Positions 8,781-17,177 of a stretch of DNA of 64,000 bases are shown here, in pieces. Under the pieces are notes generated by a model. The model was not told the DNA's origin and searched no databases. It saw nothing but the letters and a program-made list of their open reading frames with translations. This stretch comes from Companilactobacillus allii (lineage in GTDB: Bacteria > Bacillota > Bacilli > Lactobacillales > Lactobacillaceae). The stretch is from contig NZ_CP019323.1 of the NCBI RefSeq assembly GCF_001971585.1, positions 982,053 to 1,046,052 on the forward strand, written 5' to 3'. Positions within the stretch are counted from its first letter, which is position 1, and every line of letters starts with the position of its first letter. The translations under genes were made by a program, and so were the position numbers.

Positions 8781-9125
8781 GTAGTTGAGAAGGAGTACCA
8801 CTTTGCGATAATAATTCACATTATTATGTTTATACATCCCCGCTAGTATAAACAACTTAATTATATAGCTTCTATAGAATAATATCTATAATGCTTTCAT
8901 AAATATTTTGATAAAATAAAAGATTGCTTAAATTATTTTAAATTAATTTAAACAAGTTCAAACAGATTGAAAGGCTTGGTCAATAGGTATAGGTCAATTC
9001 AATATAATTTTATTATATAAAGCTGAATTCCAAATCAATAAAAAATGTTAGATAATATCCTCATGAACTTAGATATAAGTTTTGCGCAATGAGCAAGAAT
9101 ACGGGGTATTCATTTTCAATAAAGA
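8781..9125. other. AT-rich intergenic stretch without a recognisable gene
   Basis: No ORF with a ribosome-binding site, no clear terminator and no repeat element was found here. It presumably carries the promoter of the small gene at 9141, but no confident -35/-10 pair was identified. Confidence 0.5.
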
Positions 9126-9140
9126 AAGGCGGGGAACATC

Positions 9141-9419
9141 TTGGAGGAAATGGAAAAATATAAGATGGATCGTAAAGAAGTGATTCAAACAATAGAAGAA
9201 TCTGTTGGCGAATTTAACATGCTTTCCGAGAGTAATCTAATAGGAATCGTTATGCAATATCTTGATCGATTCGAAGACAGCGACTTTGAACCAACTCTAT
9301 TGGATTTTAGAAGAGACTTGATAGAGTACGATGAGAAGACTGGTCATGTTAACGAACGTGATGTCGATGAATTAGTTTTTAAAATAAATCAGTCTTTTAA
9401 TGGTTTTAATACATATTAA
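9141..9419 (+). CDS. Small acidic hypothetical protein (92 aa)
   Basis: I do not recognise a family. TTG 9141 is preferred because AAAGGCGGGG lies about 7 nt upstream; the in-frame ATG at 9150 would have its GGAGG only 2 nt away. The protein is strongly acidic and mostly helical (for example LLDFRRDLIEYDEKTGHVNE) with no signal peptide or membrane segment. It is monocistronic, flanked by repeats upstream and a strong terminator downstream. Confidence 0.6.
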   Translation: MEEMEKYKMDRKEVIQTIEESVGEFNMLSESNLIGIVMQYLDRFEDSDFEPTLLDFRRDLIEYDEKTGHVNERDVDELVFKINQSFNGFNTY

Positions 9420-9429
9420 TTAGTAGTTG

Positions 9430-9457
9430 ACTAGGATAATTAATCCTAGTTTTTTTA
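9430..9457 (+). terminator. Intrinsic terminator after the 92-aa protein gene
   Basis: ACTAGGAT and ATCCTAGT pair around a 6-nt loop and are followed by seven T. Confidence 0.85.
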
Positions 9458-9521
9458 TATCCAAAATAAATATTTTTGTATTCCATGGCTAATCAAGTAA
9501 AATTATCATGAGGTGATTGTG

Positions 9522-10274
9522 ATGGTAAAAATTTATCGAAGAATGCTTCAAGATGTGCCGATCCTAGAAGTTGTAGAAGAAAAAAGTCGTTATAGTAAGG
9601 TTCCGTTGGTGATTTTTTATCACGGATGGAGATCTGACAAAGAGTTGGTTTTGACACAGGCTCGAAAACTAGCTAGTAAGAATATCAGAGTAGTGTTGCC
9701 GGATGCGATGAATCATGGACAACGTAGAGAAGATATCTCGTCGATTCCGTCATTCACTTTTTGGAATAGTATCCAAGGTAACTTAACAGAGTTTGACTTG
9801 ATCAAAGACTTCTACTTGAGTCGTGATCTTGTTATGGACGAAAAAATCGGTGTCGGTGGTTATTCAATGGGAGGGATGACTACTGGAGCATTGTTGACGC
9901 AACATCCCGAAATAAGCGCAGCGACTATTATCATGGGAACACCGAATTTGAACGCATATGCCAAGTTGGTGCGGGATTCAGCCAAAGAACATCATTTGTA
10001 TGTACCAAAGGATATGAAGAACTTGACGAGTTGGATCGATGATTATGACTTGAATAATTATCCAGAAACAATCAATAATCGACCAGTTTTGTTCTGGCAT
10101 GGCACTGATGATAAAAGGATACCCTATAATCAATCAAAGGATTTTTTTGACAGTATTCAAGGACAACCCTATGCGCAACAAGTCGCCTTTATTACTGGTT
10201 ATAAAGCAGAACATTTAGTTGAAACAAGATTGATGGATAAGATTGCCAATTTTTTTGAGTATTATTTGTATTAG
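9522..10274 (+). CDS. Alpha/beta hydrolase (YitV-like esterase/peptidase family)
   Basis: A predicted cytoplasmic serine hydrolase of 250 residues. The nucleophile elbow is GYSMGG (Ser115), the acid is probably in HGTDDKRIP (Asp196 or 197), and the catalytic His is in KAEHLVE (His231). The oxyanion-hole segment FYHGWRSDKE is near residue 32. ATG 9522 is chosen over an in-frame GTG nine bases upstream because AGGTGA lies 5-8 nt before it. The substrate is unknown. It resembles B. subtilis YitV-type hydrolases in layout; that comparison is from memory. Confidence 0.8.
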   Translation: MVKIYRRMLQDVPILEVVEEKSRYSKVPLVIFYHGWRSDKELVLTQARKLASKNIRVVLPDAMNHGQRREDISSIPSFTFWNSIQGNLTEFDLIKDFYLSRDLVMDEKIGVGGYSMGGMTTGALLTQHPEISAATIIMGTPNLNAYAKLVRDSAKEHHLYVPKDMKNLTSWIDDYDLNNYPETINNRPVLFWHGTDDKRIPYNQSKDFFDSIQGQPYAQQVAFITGYKAEHLVETRLMDKIANFFEYYLY

Positions 10275-10369
10275 GACATAGTAGATTAAGTGCTAATTAC
10301 TTATTAATGTGTGACAACTATGTATAATAATAAAATAAAAGAGTTATATCTTCTTAAGGAGACTATATT

Positions 10370-10555
10370 ATGAATGATACAAGAAATTTAGATAAGATAC
10401 TGAAAGAAGTTGAGAACACTAATTTACAGGTTTTGATGAATAGTGCTTTAAATGAACAAAATCCGGATAAGAAAAAAGTATTACTGGCACTTTATACGTA
10501 TGCATTAGATAAAAAGCAAGATGAGCTAATTAATAGAAAAAAATTTGTGATTTAG
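10370..10555 (+). CDS. Small protein upstream of a zeta-type toxin; candidate antitoxin (61 aa)
   Basis: A 61-residue, charged, helical protein (MNDTRNLDKILKEVENTNLQ...) with no recognised domain. It has a ribosome-binding site (AAGGAG) and its stop is one base before the ATG of the zeta-toxin-like gene, so the two are translationally coupled. Size, position and coupling match an epsilon/PezA-type antitoxin, but sequence similarity to those is not evident. Antitoxin function is inference from context. Confidence 0.6.
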   Translation: MNDTRNLDKILKEVENTNLQVLMNSALNEQNPDKKKVLLALYTYALDKKQDELINRKKFVI

Positions 10556-10556
10556 T

Positions 10557-11180
10557 ATGAATAGGCCTAGATATATTATTATTGCGGGTGTCAATGGAGC
10601 AGGAAAAAGTTCCCTATATGATTTACAACCTGAATTATTTGCTAATACTAAACGAATTAACGCGGATGAGATATTACAAAAAATGGGTGGAGATTGGAGA
10701 AAACCAAGCGATAATATTAAAGCTATGCGTAGTGAATTTAAACAAGTGTATGAAGCTTTGGAAACAAAAACTAGTATACATGTTGAGACAACGCTTGCTG
10801 GTTCGGGAAAAGCACAACTAAGATTAATAAATAAAGCGCACAATAATGGATTTTATGTCACTTTGTTATACGTTGCATTGGATAGTTCGGAAAAAGCTAT
10901 TCATCGTGTAAAAGATCGTGTAGAAAAGGGAGGACATGGGATACCACAAAAATTAATAAAAAAAAGATATGAACAATCTAATGCTAATTTATCAATAATA
11001 GCTTTTGAATCAGATAGCGTTGATATTTATGATAATAGTAGAAAATTTGTAAATATTTATAGTAGAGAGGGAAAAAATATAAAAAATGATGAATTAAATA
11101 AATATCCATGGATTAATAGTGAATTAAGCAATTTAAATAATATAAAAAGTACCAGCCAATTTCTACACGATGATATGTAG
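10557..11180 (+). CDS. Zeta-toxin family P-loop kinase
   Basis: A 207-residue protein with a Walker A motif GVNGAGKSS at residues 11-19 and the zeta-toxin-type segments RINADEIL and ETTLAGSGK. Zeta/PezT toxins phosphorylate UDP-N-acetylglucosamine and block peptidoglycan synthesis, but some relatives are housekeeping kinases. It follows its 61-residue partner by one base. Local sequence is more AT-rich than in neighbours, suggesting transfer. No terminator is obvious, and the convergent menE gene ends 44 bp downstream. Confidence 0.8.
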   Translation: MNRPRYIIIAGVNGAGKSSLYDLQPELFANTKRINADEILQKMGGDWRKPSDNIKAMRSEFKQVYEALETKTSIHVETTLAGSGKAQLRLINKAHNNGFYVTLLYVALDSSEKAIHRVKDRVEKGGHGIPQKLIKKRYEQSNANLSIIAFESDSVDIYDNSRKFVNIYSREGKNIKNDELNKYPWINSELSNLNNIKSTSQFLHDDM

Positions 11181-11224
11181 TAATGACTGATACTTTTTTA
11201 TATTTAGGTATATTAATGTAGTTA

Positions 11225-12679
11225 TTATAATTTTTCATAATCAACCGTGTTGAGCTTGCGACGCAGAACCTTACCACTGGCAGTAGTTGGAACAGAGGTA
11301 ACAAGGCGAAACTCCTTAGGTACCTTATAGTGGGCAAGCTTGTCTCGTCCGAATCCTTTCAGATCCTCGGCGGTCAAATTAGCATTTTCATTCAACATTA
11401 TGTAGGCGACTGGGACCTCTCCCCAGTCGTCATTTTTTATTCCTACCACAAAAATATTTTCTAATCCTTGAACCTTGCTGTAAGTATTCTCAACTTCTTC
11501 AGGATAGATATTCTCGCCACCGGAAATGATCATGTCGTCTTTCCTACCTTTAATGTAGAGATAGCTCTCATCATCAAGATAGCCAATATCACCAGTCCTG
11601 TAGAATCCATCTGAAGTCATCTTCTTGTCGAATAAGTCTTGATGGTTGAGATAACCCTTGGCAACGTTTGGAGCCTTGATCTCAATATCACCGATTCCTT
11701 CACGTTTGGCATTGGTGATACGAACTTGGACGGGGAACAGTGGTTGTCCAGATGAACCGACTTTTTTGTCGGCGTCACGGAAGTTCAATGCAACAACATT
11801 AGATGCCGTCTCAGTCATACCGTATGACTGAATCACTGGAATTTTTATCATATTACAGCGCAATAATGTCCAGTTATCGATCGGACCACCACCGAGCATG
11901 ACACATTTGAAATGGTCATTGTAACTGGATCCACTAGGTAGCTTGTTTAACAGGCGCTTTAACATAGTCGGCACGAGTGAAATGATAGTTGCCCGTTCAT
12001 TGATCAAAATTTTGTTGATGTAATTTTCATTAAAACTGGTAACTAGATAAACAGGGATACCGTATATTAATGAGCGCATCATTATTGAGAATCCGGAAAT
12101 GTGGAACAATGGAACTGCCAAGACCCAAGAATCACGGTCGTTGATACCCAGATTCAGAGAAGTTCCAATCGCGGAATAGAAGTGATTACCAAACGTTTGA
12201 AGAACTCCCTTTGGTCGGCCAGTTGTACCAGATGTGTACATGATCGAAGTGACAGATTCGTTGTGAAATTCGGCGGCTGGTTGGTAATTTATGTCAGATT
12301 TTAAACTTAGAATGTCAGAGAGAAGTATCTTGTCTGTGTCTACTTTGTCGATCTGTTCGTGATTGCTGGAATCATCAATGATACATAAGTCAGCTTTTGA
12401 ATCATGAATTTGGAAGTCCAATTCTTCTTTGGATAATCGAGAATTCAAGAAGACAATCTCTACTTCAAGTTGTTGCAAAGCAAGTATGGCGATATAGCCA
12501 TTGAAGCTATTGCTGATAAAAAGAGCGGCTCGTTGTCCTTTGTGCAGTTTGTTGTGGAGCTTGCTGGCACAGAGTTGAACGGTGGAATTTAGTTCACTAA
12601 AGGTAAAATCTGAATGTTCAATTATTAGTGCTGTTTTATTCGGATTGAGTTTTGCACGTTTTGTTAGCCAATTTTCCAC
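11225..12679 (-). CDS. menE: o-Succinylbenzoate-CoA ligase
   Basis: Activates o-succinylbenzoate to its CoA thioester in menaquinone/DHNA synthesis. It is a 484-residue ANL-superfamily enzyme with the AMP-binding loop MYTSGTTGRPKGV, the motif YRTGDIGYLDDESYLYIKGR, the hinge region KDDMIISGGENIYPEEVE, and the catalytic Lys in ASGKVLRRKL near the C-terminus. MenB is encoded upstream on the same strand, separated by two repeat elements. The first men steps (MenF, D, H, C) are not in the window, so o-succinylbenzoate may come from elsewhere. Confidence 0.9.
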   Translation of the reverse strand: MENWLTKRAKLNPNKTALIIEHSDFTFSELNSTVQLCASKLHNKLHKGQRAALFISNSFNGYIAILALQQLEVEIVFLNSRLSKEELDFQIHDSKADLCIIDDSSNHEQIDKVDTDKILLSDILSLKSDINYQPAAEFHNESVTSIMYTSGTTGRPKGVLQTFGNHFYSAIGTSLNLGINDRDSWVLAVPLFHISGFSIMMRSLIYGIPVYLVTSFNENYINKILINERATIISLVPTMLKRLLNKLPSGSSYNDHFKCVMLGGGPIDNWTLLRCNMIKIPVIQSYGMTETASNVVALNFRDADKKVGSSGQPLFPVQVRITNAKREGIGDIEIKAPNVAKGYLNHQDLFDKKMTSDGFYRTGDIGYLDDESYLYIKGRKDDMIISGGENIYPEEVENTYSKVQGLENIFVVGIKNDDWGEVPVAYIMLNENANLTAEDLKGFGRDKLAHYKVPKEFRLVTSVPTTASGKVLRRKLNTVDYEKL

Positions 12680-12824
12680 GGTTGTTGCTCCTTTTTTTGG
12701 TTTTTGTTGGGGTTGTAGTTTGAAATAGCTAAGAAGCTAGATTCTTGTTTCTATTCTGGATGTCGATGTGCTATTTTTCTGGTCAGTGTTTTGGTGTTTT
12801 TTGGTTTTGTTCAGGTTGTAGTTT

Positions 12825-12940
12825 GAAACGAGCCACACAAGCCAGATTCCTGCGCCTGCTACGAATAACTAATGCATCGCTTCGCGCTACATCAGTTATT
12901 CTAGGCAGTGCTCAGAATCTCCCGGCTTGTGTAGCTCTCT
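12825..12940 (-). repeat. Structured intergenic repeat, copy B1
   Basis: A full copy in minus orientation. The outer arms GAGCTACACAAGCC / AGCCACACAAGCC-type are complementary, with variable stem AATAACT / AGTTATT and the conserved GAGCACTGCCTAG and GTAGCAGGCGCAG loop strands. It lies within the menB-menE intergenic region. Confidence 0.9.
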
Positions 12941-12947
12941 GCTTTTT

Positions 12948-13063
12948 GAAACGAGCTGCGAATCCCAGATTCCTGCGCCTGCTACGAGTAACTAATGCAT
13001 CGCTTCGCGCTACATCAGTTACTCTAGGCAGTGCTCAGAATCTCCCGGGATTCTCCGCTCTCT
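12948..13063 (-). repeat. Structured intergenic repeat, copy B2
   Basis: A full copy in minus orientation, tandem to B1. Read on the minus strand it starts AGAGAGCGGAGAATCCC, and its first base overlaps the menB stop codon (TAG). The outer arms GAATCCC / GGGATTC pair. The variable stem AGTAACT / AGTTACT is nearly the B1 sequence, indicating duplication within the locus. Confidence 0.9.
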
Positions 13064-13877
13064 ATGGGAACTTAGGGAACTTATCAAAATCAGGGTCGCG
13101 TTTTTCTAGGAACGCGTCTCTTCCTTCTTTTCCTTCATCTGTTGTGTAATAAAGCATTGTTGAATCTCCTGCTAGTTGTTGTAATCCTGCTACTCCGTCT
13201 GTATCGGCATTCATTGCGGCTTTTATGAATCTTATTGCGGTAGGGGATTTCTTTAGGATTTCGTTGCACCATTCGATGGTCTCTTTTTCTACGTCAGCTA
13301 ATGGGGTTACTTTATTGATCCATCCCATTTGGAAGGCTTCTTGTGCTGTGTATGGTTTGCATAGGAACCATACTTCTTTGGCTCGTTTGTGTCCGATTAC
13401 TCTGGCTAGATAGGCTGAACCATATCCGGCATCAAAGCTTCCTACTTTTGGTCCGGTCTGCATGAACTTGGCATTGTCTGCGGCAATGGTTAGGTCACAT
13501 ACTAGTTGTAGAATGTTTCCACCACCGACTGACCAGCCACGTACCATGGCGATTACTGGTTTGGGGATGATGCGAATCAGGCGTTGTAAGTCCAGAACAT
13601 TTAGTCTAGCTATATGGTCTGGTCCGACGTATCCACCGTTTCCTCGTACACTTTGGTCGCCACCGGAACAAAAGGCCAAGTCTCCTTGTCCAGTCAAAAT
13701 AATGGCACCGATTGTTGCATCATCACGGCAAATATTGAAAGCCTCAATCATTTCCTGTACAGTGACAGGTGTAAAGGCATTACGCTTTTCTGGACGATTA
13801 ATTGTTATTTTGGCAATTTTGCCCATACGCTCAAAAATAATTTCTTTATAATCTTTAATGTTTTCCCATTCACTCAT
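13062..13877 (-). CDS. menB: 1,4-Dihydroxy-2-naphthoyl-CoA synthase
   Basis: Cyclises o-succinylbenzoyl-CoA to DHNA-CoA. ATG 13877 gives 271 residues ([20 protein letters not shown]...) with GGAGG upstream; a longer frame to 14000 runs into menI and has no ribosome-binding site. Crotonase-fold signatures are visible: [10 protein letters not shown], the oxyanion loop [26 protein letters not shown] and [11 protein letters not shown]. It is divergent from menI with only 26 bp between start codons. With menI and menE it forms a partial men locus able to make DHNA from succinylbenzoate. Confidence 0.95.
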   Translation of the reverse strand: MSEWENIKDYKEIIFERMGKIAKITINRPEKRNAFTPVTVQEMIEAFNICRDDATIGAIILTGQGDLAFCSGGDQSVRGNGGYVGPDHIARLNVLDLQRLIRIIPKPVIAMVRGWSVGGGNILQLVCDLTIAADNAKFMQTGPKVGSFDAGYGSAYLARVIGHKRAKEVWFLCKPYTAQEAFQMGWINKVTPLADVEKETIEWCNEILKKSPTAIRFIKAAMNADTDGVAGLQQLAGDSTMLYYTTDEGKEGRDAFLEKRDPDFDKFPKFP

Positions 13878-13883
13878 AAAAAT

Positions 13884-13895
13884 AACCTCCGAGGT
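13884..13895. promoter_or_regulatory. Overlapping back-to-back ribosome-binding sites of menB and menI
   Basis: The 26-bp gap between the divergent start codons contains ACCTCCGAGGT, a palindrome whose two halves serve as the Shine-Dalgarno sequences of menB (minus) and menI (plus). There is no room for either promoter in the gap. Confidence 0.7.
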
Positions 13896-13903
13896 GTAAA
13901 ATA

Positions 13904-14278
13904 ATGAACTTATTAGAAAATTTAGGAATAGAAACAGTGGAACAAAATAAGAATCGTGTGACTTTGAAGATGAAAGTTGAAGACAAACACATGCAACCAT
14001 ACAAGATAATGCATGGCGGAATCAACGCTGTACTCGCAGAAACTGCAGCCAGTATCGGTGCTAATCTTAACATATCTGAATCCGATGAAGTAGCTGTTGG
14101 AGTAGACATTAATACCCATCACTTGAATGCTGTCAAAGATGGCGTTATCAGTGCCGAAGCAATGCCGATCAGAATAGGCGTGAACATACAAGTTTGGCAA
14201 GTTATCACCCATCCAGAAGGTAGCTCGATCAACAATAGTATGAGCACCGTTACGCTCAAAAGAGTTAAGTTGAACTAG
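13904..14278 (+). CDS. menI: Hotdog-fold thioesterase, probable DHNA-CoA thioesterase
   Basis: A 124-residue PaaI/YdiI-type hotdog protein with the motif [15 protein letters not shown] (about 44-58), where Glu is the likely catalytic residue, and a [11 protein letters not shown] strand typical of the family. Hydrolysis of DHNA-CoA to DHNA follows from its position next to menB; the fold alone would also fit other acyl-CoAs. Its stop codon overlaps that of the convergent DUF308 gene within the sequence CTAG. Confidence 0.8.
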   Translation: MNLLENLGIETVEQNKNRVTLKMKVEDKHMQPYKIMHGGINAVLAETAASIGANLNISESDEVAVGVDINTHHLNAVKDGVISAEAMPIRIGVNIQVWQVITHPEGSSINNSMSTVTLKRVKLN

Positions 14279-14796
14279 TTACGATATAGTCTAGAATTGA
14301 TGATTTCAAAAAATGCCAGAATAATCAAGCTGACACCAAACAGCTGATAAATAAAAATAATCGTCTTAGGTGGTTGTAGAATGAACATAATTCCAGCAGC
14401 CACCAATAAAGCCGAGTAAAAATAATCAAGCCAAGGATTTATATTGACTTGTTTTTTTGCCTCATGAGAATCACGGAATTGGTTGATACCATTGACCAAT
14501 AAGATGATACCCAAAACAGGAGGCACAAGCTTGATCAATAACTTGGCGATAAATAACACCACAATAGCAACAACCAAAGCCCCAAAACCCAGACCAATAG
14601 CAATATTAGTCTCACCAGTCAATCTCTTAATACTCATCCCATCCATTAAAGACAATATCCCATAGATGGCAATATATCCCGAGACCAAGTAAATGATGAC
14701 ATTGAGACTTTTAGTAGGTGCAATAACAATCAAAATCCCCGTAACTAATAAGAATACAAAACGTAACCAACGATAAAGTTGGAATTGTTTGACCAT
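14275..14796 (-). CDS. DUF308 (HdeD-like) membrane protein
   Basis: A 173-residue integral membrane protein with about six hydrophobic segments in pairs, for example FVFLLVTGILIVIAPT, YLVSGYIAIYGILSLM and ALLVAAGIMFILQPP. This pattern, with LVNGINQF in the middle, matches the HdeD/DUF308 family, which is linked to acid stress in enterobacteria but of unknown role here. It is convergent with menI, and the two stop codons share bases. A repeat element lies upstream. Confidence 0.75.
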   Translation of the reverse strand: MVKQFQLYRWLRFVFLLVTGILIVIAPTKSLNVIIYLVSGYIAIYGILSLMDGMSIKRLTGETNIAIGLGFGALVVAIVVLFIAKLLIKLVPPVLGIILLVNGINQFRDSHEAKKQVNINPWLDYFYSALLVAAGIMFILQPPKTIIFIYQLFGVSLIILAFFEIINSRLYRN

Positions 14797-14853
14797 TTCT
14801 TCACTTCCTCTATATACTTATGAATGTGTATAGACCTATAATACCAAAAAATC

Positions 14854-14970
14854 AGAGAGCGGAGAAAGCCGGTTAAATGTTGAGCACTGCCTAGGATAAG
14901 AAAGGTATCGCGAAGCGATGCATTTATTATCCGTAGCAGGCACAGACATTTGGCTTTCGCAGCTCGTTTC
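14854..14970 (+). repeat. Structured intergenic repeat, copy C1
   Basis: A full copy: outer AGAAAGCC / GGCTTTCGCAGCTC, then AAATGT / ACATTT, the internal loop GAGCACTGCCTAG / CGTAGCAGGCACAG, the stem GGATAA / TTATCC and the apical ATCGCGAAGCGAT hairpin. Almost identical to D1 and D2 nearly 4 kb away. Confidence 0.9.
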
Positions 14971-15104
14971 AGCTAAACAAGTTCAGAAAACGAGTTTAAC
15001 AACCAACAACCAAAAGACTTTTCAGTATTAAACAAACATTTCACAATAAGAAGTATATCATTATATGAATCCCAAGTTAATAACGTGTAAGCAATTACCT
15101 TTGA

Positions 15105-15132
15105 TTGTGAAATTAAAGTGGTATTGTAGAAT
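15105..15132 (+). promoter_or_regulatory. Probable pox promoter, just upstream of repeat C2
   Basis: TTGTGA (15105-15110) and TAGAAT (15127-15132) are 16 bp apart. The expected start site falls on the first bases of repeat C2, which would make the repeat the 5' leader of the pox transcript. Confidence 0.5.
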
Positions 15133-15133
15133 C

Positions 15134-15250
15134 AGAGAGCGGAGAGTCCCGGGTAGTTTCTGAGCACTGCCTAGAATAGCTAAGGTATCGCGAAGCGATG
15201 CATTAGCTATTCGTAGCAGGCGCAGGGAACTGGGACTCGCAGCTCGTTTC
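15134..15250 (+). repeat. Structured intergenic repeat, copy C2
   Basis: A full copy with arms distinct from C1: GAGTCCC / GGGACTC, variable stem AATAGCTAA / TTAGCTATT, same GAGCACTGCCTAG loop and GCGAAGC cap. It ends 30 bp before the pox start codon. Confidence 0.9.
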
Positions 15251-15280
15251 ACTTCCAAAACCAAAAAAGGGGAAAAATAT

Positions 15281-17005
15281 ATGAAAGTACGTGCATCAGA
15301 TAAAATGATTGATATCATGTCGCAATGGGGAATCGACAACATCTTCGGCTTACCCGGGGATTCAGTTGATACGACGATTGACGCCATGTATCGTGCGCAA
15401 AATAAAATAAAATTCACACATGTATTGCATGAAGAAGTAGCCGCATTATCAGCTGCTGCTCAAGCAAAGTTAACAGGTAAAATCGGTGTTTGTTTATCAA
15501 TCGGTGGGCCTGGAGCAATTCACTTACTCAATGGATTATATGATGCCAAGATGGATCATGCCCCAGTTCTAGCAATTCTTGGACAAGTTCAATCAAAAAT
15601 GTTGAATACTGACTTCTTCCAAGAAGTTGATACACACGTATTATTTGATGACGTTGCCGTCTATAACAAGTTGATAATGGATCCACAATCATTGCCACGT
15701 ATAGTTGATGAGGCCATTAGAACAGCTTACTCCAAACAAGGAGTGGCCGTGTTGACCATACCAGATGACATACCAGACCATCTGATCCAGGACAACTTCA
15801 CTGCTAATGTAGATAACTTCAAAATTGAAGATTATCAAGTTGATGATAAAGAAATCAAAGCAGTACTTGACCTAATCAAGATACATTCTAATCCGATCGT
15901 CTTGGCTGGTACAGGTATTCGTAACGCTAAAAAAGAAACACTCGAATTTATCGAAAAATTCAAAATTCCGATCATTCAAACCATGCCCGCAAAAGGGATG
16001 GTCAATGATAATCACCCGTATAATCTAGGACAATTAGGTAAACTTGGAACTAAGCCAGCCTTTGAGATGATGCAAAAGGCTGATCTATTAATAATGCTTG
16101 GAACCGATTATCCATATGCACCATACTTGAATCATAAGATAGATGCCATTCAAGTTGATATTAATGGTGACAAATTGGGTAAGCGTCATCGTGTCAATGT
16201 CGCCATCCAAGGTGAGACCAAAGAAGTACTGAGCAGAATGATTGAGCTAGGTGAAGACGTTAAAACACGTCCATTCTTAGATACCGCCATCAATCGTATG
16301 GCACAGTGGCGTTCATGGATGGAAGATGTCATGAGTAAGAAGCATACCGGAGTCTTACCATCCAAGATGTTTCGTACCTTATCCGACCAAGCAGAGGATA
16401 ATGCTGTCTTCTCAATAGATGTTGGTACCTCAACGGCATTTGGTGCACGATTCATTGACGCCAAAAGTACTCAAAAGTACACTATTTCGGCATGGCTTGG
16501 AACCATGGGATGTGCCTTGCCGGGTGCTATTGCGGCCAAGATGAATATGCCAAATAGACCAGTCTATGCCATGGCCGGTGATGGAGCGTTCAGTATGGTC
16601 ATGCAAGATTTCGCGACCGCAGTCAGATACAAATTGCCAATGGTTATCACCGTGCTCAATAACAAATTACTTGCGTTTATTGAATATGAACAACAATCAG
16701 CTGGCCAACAAAATTACGGTATCGGACTACCTGACATAGATTTCGCCAAGTTTGCGGAAGCCTGTGGAGGAATCGGTGTGACCGTCACTTCAAACGAAGA
16801 ATACGTCGCAGCTCTCAAGAAATATAAGAATGCCGACAAGCCAGTTTTGATCGACGCTGCCGTTACCGATGAGGCACCACTTCCCGGTAAGATTGTTATG
16901 GACGAAGCCAAAGGTTATGCCAAGTTTGGATTCGGTCATGTTATCGACGAAAAGTCCATCCCACAATTACCACCAATGAAAGAAATATTACGTTCATTCT
17001 TATAA
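15281..17005 (+). CDS. pox: Pyruvate oxidase
   Basis: Oxidatively decarboxylates pyruvate with phosphate and O2 to acetyl phosphate, CO2 and H2O2, using TPP and FAD. It is 574 residues. The N-terminal PYR domain has the TPP-activating Glu in HVLHEEVAALSAAAQA (about 51-52). The central FAD domain spans roughly 190-340. The C-terminal PP domain has the TPP motif AGDGAFSMVMQD...NNKLLAF. A ribosome-binding site (AAAAGGGGAAA) precedes ATG 15281. Its mRNA probably begins in repeat C2. Closely related TPP enzymes exist, but length and motifs fit Pox best. Confidence 0.9.
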   Translation: MKVRASDKMIDIMSQWGIDNIFGLPGDSVDTTIDAMYRAQNKIKFTHVLHEEVAALSAAAQAKLTGKIGVCLSIGGPGAIHLLNGLYDAKMDHAPVLAILGQVQSKMLNTDFFQEVDTHVLFDDVAVYNKLIMDPQSLPRIVDEAIRTAYSKQGVAVLTIPDDIPDHLIQDNFTANVDNFKIEDYQVDDKEIKAVLDLIKIHSNPIVLAGTGIRNAKKETLEFIEKFKIPIIQTMPAKGMVNDNHPYNLGQLGKLGTKPAFEMMQKADLLIMLGTDYPYAPYLNHKIDAIQVDINGDKLGKRHRVNVAIQGETKEVLSRMIELGEDVKTRPFLDTAINRMAQWRSWMEDVMSKKHTGVLPSKMFRTLSDQAEDNAVFSIDVGTSTAFGARFIDAKSTQKYTISAWLGTMGCALPGAIAAKMNMPNRPVYAMAGDGAFSMVMQDFATAVRYKLPMVITVLNNKLLAFIEYEQQSAGQQNYGIGLPDIDFAKFAEACGGIGVTVTSNEEYVAALKKYKNADKPVLIDAAVTDEAPLPGKIVMDEAKGYAKFGFGHVIDEKSIPQLPPMKEILRSFL

Positions 17006-17028
17006 AATGATAAATTAATTTATTTTTA

Positions 17029-17068
17029 ATAAAAAGGAAACCACAATTTAATGTGATTCCCTTTTTTT
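17029..17068 (+). terminator. Intrinsic terminator after pox
   Basis: AAGGAAACCACA and TGTGATTCCCTT pair imperfectly around AATTTAA, followed by a T run. Confidence 0.7.
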
Positions 17069-17111
17069 ATGGACAAAACGTAACCAAATGAGGATTAATT
17101 AATAAAAACTC

Positions 17112-17140
17112 TTGCAACTAAATTAGAAAACTATTAGAAT
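17112..17140 (+). promoter_or_regulatory. Promoter of the isoleucine epimerase gene
   Basis: TTGCAA (17112-17117) and TAGAAT (17135-17140) are separated by 17 bp. The ribosome-binding site AGGGGGCG follows about 25 bp later. Confidence 0.6.
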
Positions 17141-17177
17141 TACAATATTTCAACTATACAAAACAGGGGGCGTCTTT

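Noticed and set aside
9090-9164. 24-codon frame MSKNTGYSFSIKKGGEH upstream of the 92-aa gene, resembling a bacteriocin leader
   Set aside because: No ribosome-binding site and it overlaps the better supported gene starting at 9141.
13462-13904. Plus-strand ORFs of 129 and 96 residues opposite menB
   Set aside because: Shadow frames of the strongly supported menB gene; no ribosome-binding sites.
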